From Bacteroidota bacterium (GTDB lineage Bacteria > Bacteroidota > Bacteroidia > Chitinophagales > Chitinophagaceae): a DNA stretch of 50,997 nucleotides. Both the position numbers and the translations under genes were made by a program. Positions 50,353-50,997 of the stretch are shown here, in pieces. The stretch covers positions 1-50,997 of the forward strand of contig JAEYQO010000035.1 in NCBI GenBank assembly GCA_023409975.1. The letters are read 5' to 3'. Each line of letters opens with the position of its first letter. The first letter of the stretch is position 1. The notes beneath the pieces are model-generated. The model was not told the origin of the DNA and searched no databases. It saw only the letters and a list, made by a program, of their open reading frames with translations.

Positions 50353-50997
50353 CTATTTGTTCTTGTTTTTATTGTATTTATTCCCGCGGTTCTTATTGTA
50401 GCTTCCGCCACCACCATAATTGTTCCGGTTACCGCCCTGCTGATTCCCTTTAAAATTGCGGTTATTGTTGTTTCTCCCCTGCTTGTAATTGGTGCGGGTG
50501 TCGAAATGCACTTTGAAGCCGCCGGTTTCGTACACCAACTGTCCATTGGTAAGTTCCGCAAGTTCATTCTTGATCATATCGTCATGAACGGGTTCTTTAT
50601 GCCAGTTAGAATAGGCCAGCTTCATATAATAGCCCAGAGCCTGAGTGAATCCCTGGCGTTTTTCAGGATCCTTTTCAGCAAGCGCTTTTTCCATTAAGGA
50701 GTTGAAGTTCTTGCCAAAGTGCTTGTTCTTCACGGCCTCCTGTGGGTAAGGAATGGGGTCAGGTCTCTTCATCACCTGCTCTCTTGTGGGTGGCGGGAAG
50801 GGACTGTCAACCACAAGCTGAAAATCAGTCATCTGATAGAGGTGGTCCCACAGCTTGTGTTTATAATCCTCAAGTGCTTTTAAGTGAGGATTTAATGTTC
50901 CCATGATCTCGATGATGGCCTCTGCGTTTTTCAGTCTTTTTGCGGGATCCTCGATGGTCATCAGGAATTCAACCATACGTTGAACATTCCTTCCGTA
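50353..50997 (-). CDS. DUF4290 family protein (5' end beyond window edge)
   Basis: At least 214 residues; the frame is open to the window edge and starts ...YGRNVQRMVEFLMTIED, the conserved core of DUF4290, so the true start is outside. The N-terminal helical part (to about 150) has PREQ-like PPPTREQVMKRPDPIPYP and HFGKNF. The C-terminal 45 residues are low-complexity Asn/Gly/Arg/Lys (RNNNNRNF, NRNNYGGGGSYNKNRGNKYN), resembling RGG-like RNA-binding tails. The function of the family is unknown. It precedes murA by 6 bases in all likelihood in one operon; the tail may be intrinsically disordered. Confidence 0.88.
   Translation of the reverse strand, partial: YGRNVQRMVEFLMTIEDPAKRLKNAEAIIEIMGTLNPHLKALEDYKHKLWDHLYQMTDFQLVVDSPFPPPTREQVMKRPDPIPYPQEAVKNKHFGKNFNSLMEKALAEKDPEKRQGFTQALGYYMKLAYSNWHKEPVHDDMIKNELAELTNGQLVYETGGFKVHFDTRTNYKQGRNNNNRNFKGNQQGGNRNNYGGGGSYNKNRGNKYNKNKNK

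Overview
The window reads as chromosomal DNA of a pigmented member of the Bacteroidota, most likely Chitinophagaceae or a close relative (inference). The support is: type IX secretion (T9SS) sorting domains of types A and B on large extracellular proteins, repeated TAnnTTTG promoter elements, Bacteroidota-typical families (DUF4290, DUF4293, GEVED proteins), a MurA with Asp instead of the catalytic Cys, and a carotenoid operon. No tRNA, rRNA, CRISPR array, transposase, integrase or phage module was recognised.

Layout. 1-163: 3' end of a T9SS-secreted protein. 622-5947: leftward, tightly overlapping carotenoid operon (glycosyltransferase, crtI, crtB, crtZ, crtY), predicted to convert GGPP to zeaxanthin and probably a glycoside. 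6109-9481: small secreted proteins and a PKD-repeat type B T9SS protein. 9557-14334: leftward membrane proteins (holin-like, TerC), a secreted M28 peptidase with PDZ domain, an unknown secreted protein and an FKBP isomerase. 14395-17554: ABC exporter, gcvH, VanZ-like protein. 17803-26126: two giant tandem paralogous T9SS proteins. 26917-36262: class II B12-dependent ribonucleotide reductase (nrdJ), prohibitin-like protein, BstA/YfiT-like DinB protein, LtaS-like sulfatase, a membrane protein, PlsC acyltransferase, ychF. 36361-41304: aminopeptidase P, DUF4293, serS, MoxR ATPase, a small conserved protein. 41429-45854: Omp28-like T9SS protein and a TPP riboswitch controlling a TonB-dependent receptor. 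46025-50997: zinc metallopeptidase, MBL-rhodanese fusion, candidate small RNA, murA and the start of a DUF4290 gene.

The most unusual content is non-coding. Six spacers, all between co-directional genes, carry degenerate 7-bp tandem repeats (TTAGTCG / GTCAGTA / GGGTTGT-like). In four of them, arrays at both ends point their G/T-rich strand into the spacer. Several arrays begin in the stop codon of the upstream gene, and one runs into the start of a gene that now lacks ATG. Two further spacers hold 11-bp tandem repeats, and one convergent junction holds five consecutive palindromes whose edges supply both flanking TAG stop codons. Other regulatory candidates are two DnaA boxes upstream of nrdJ, a sigma-54-like promoter with an adjacent inverted repeat upstream of the metallopeptidase, and a structured minus-strand RNA with a pyrimidine-rich loop downstream of murA.
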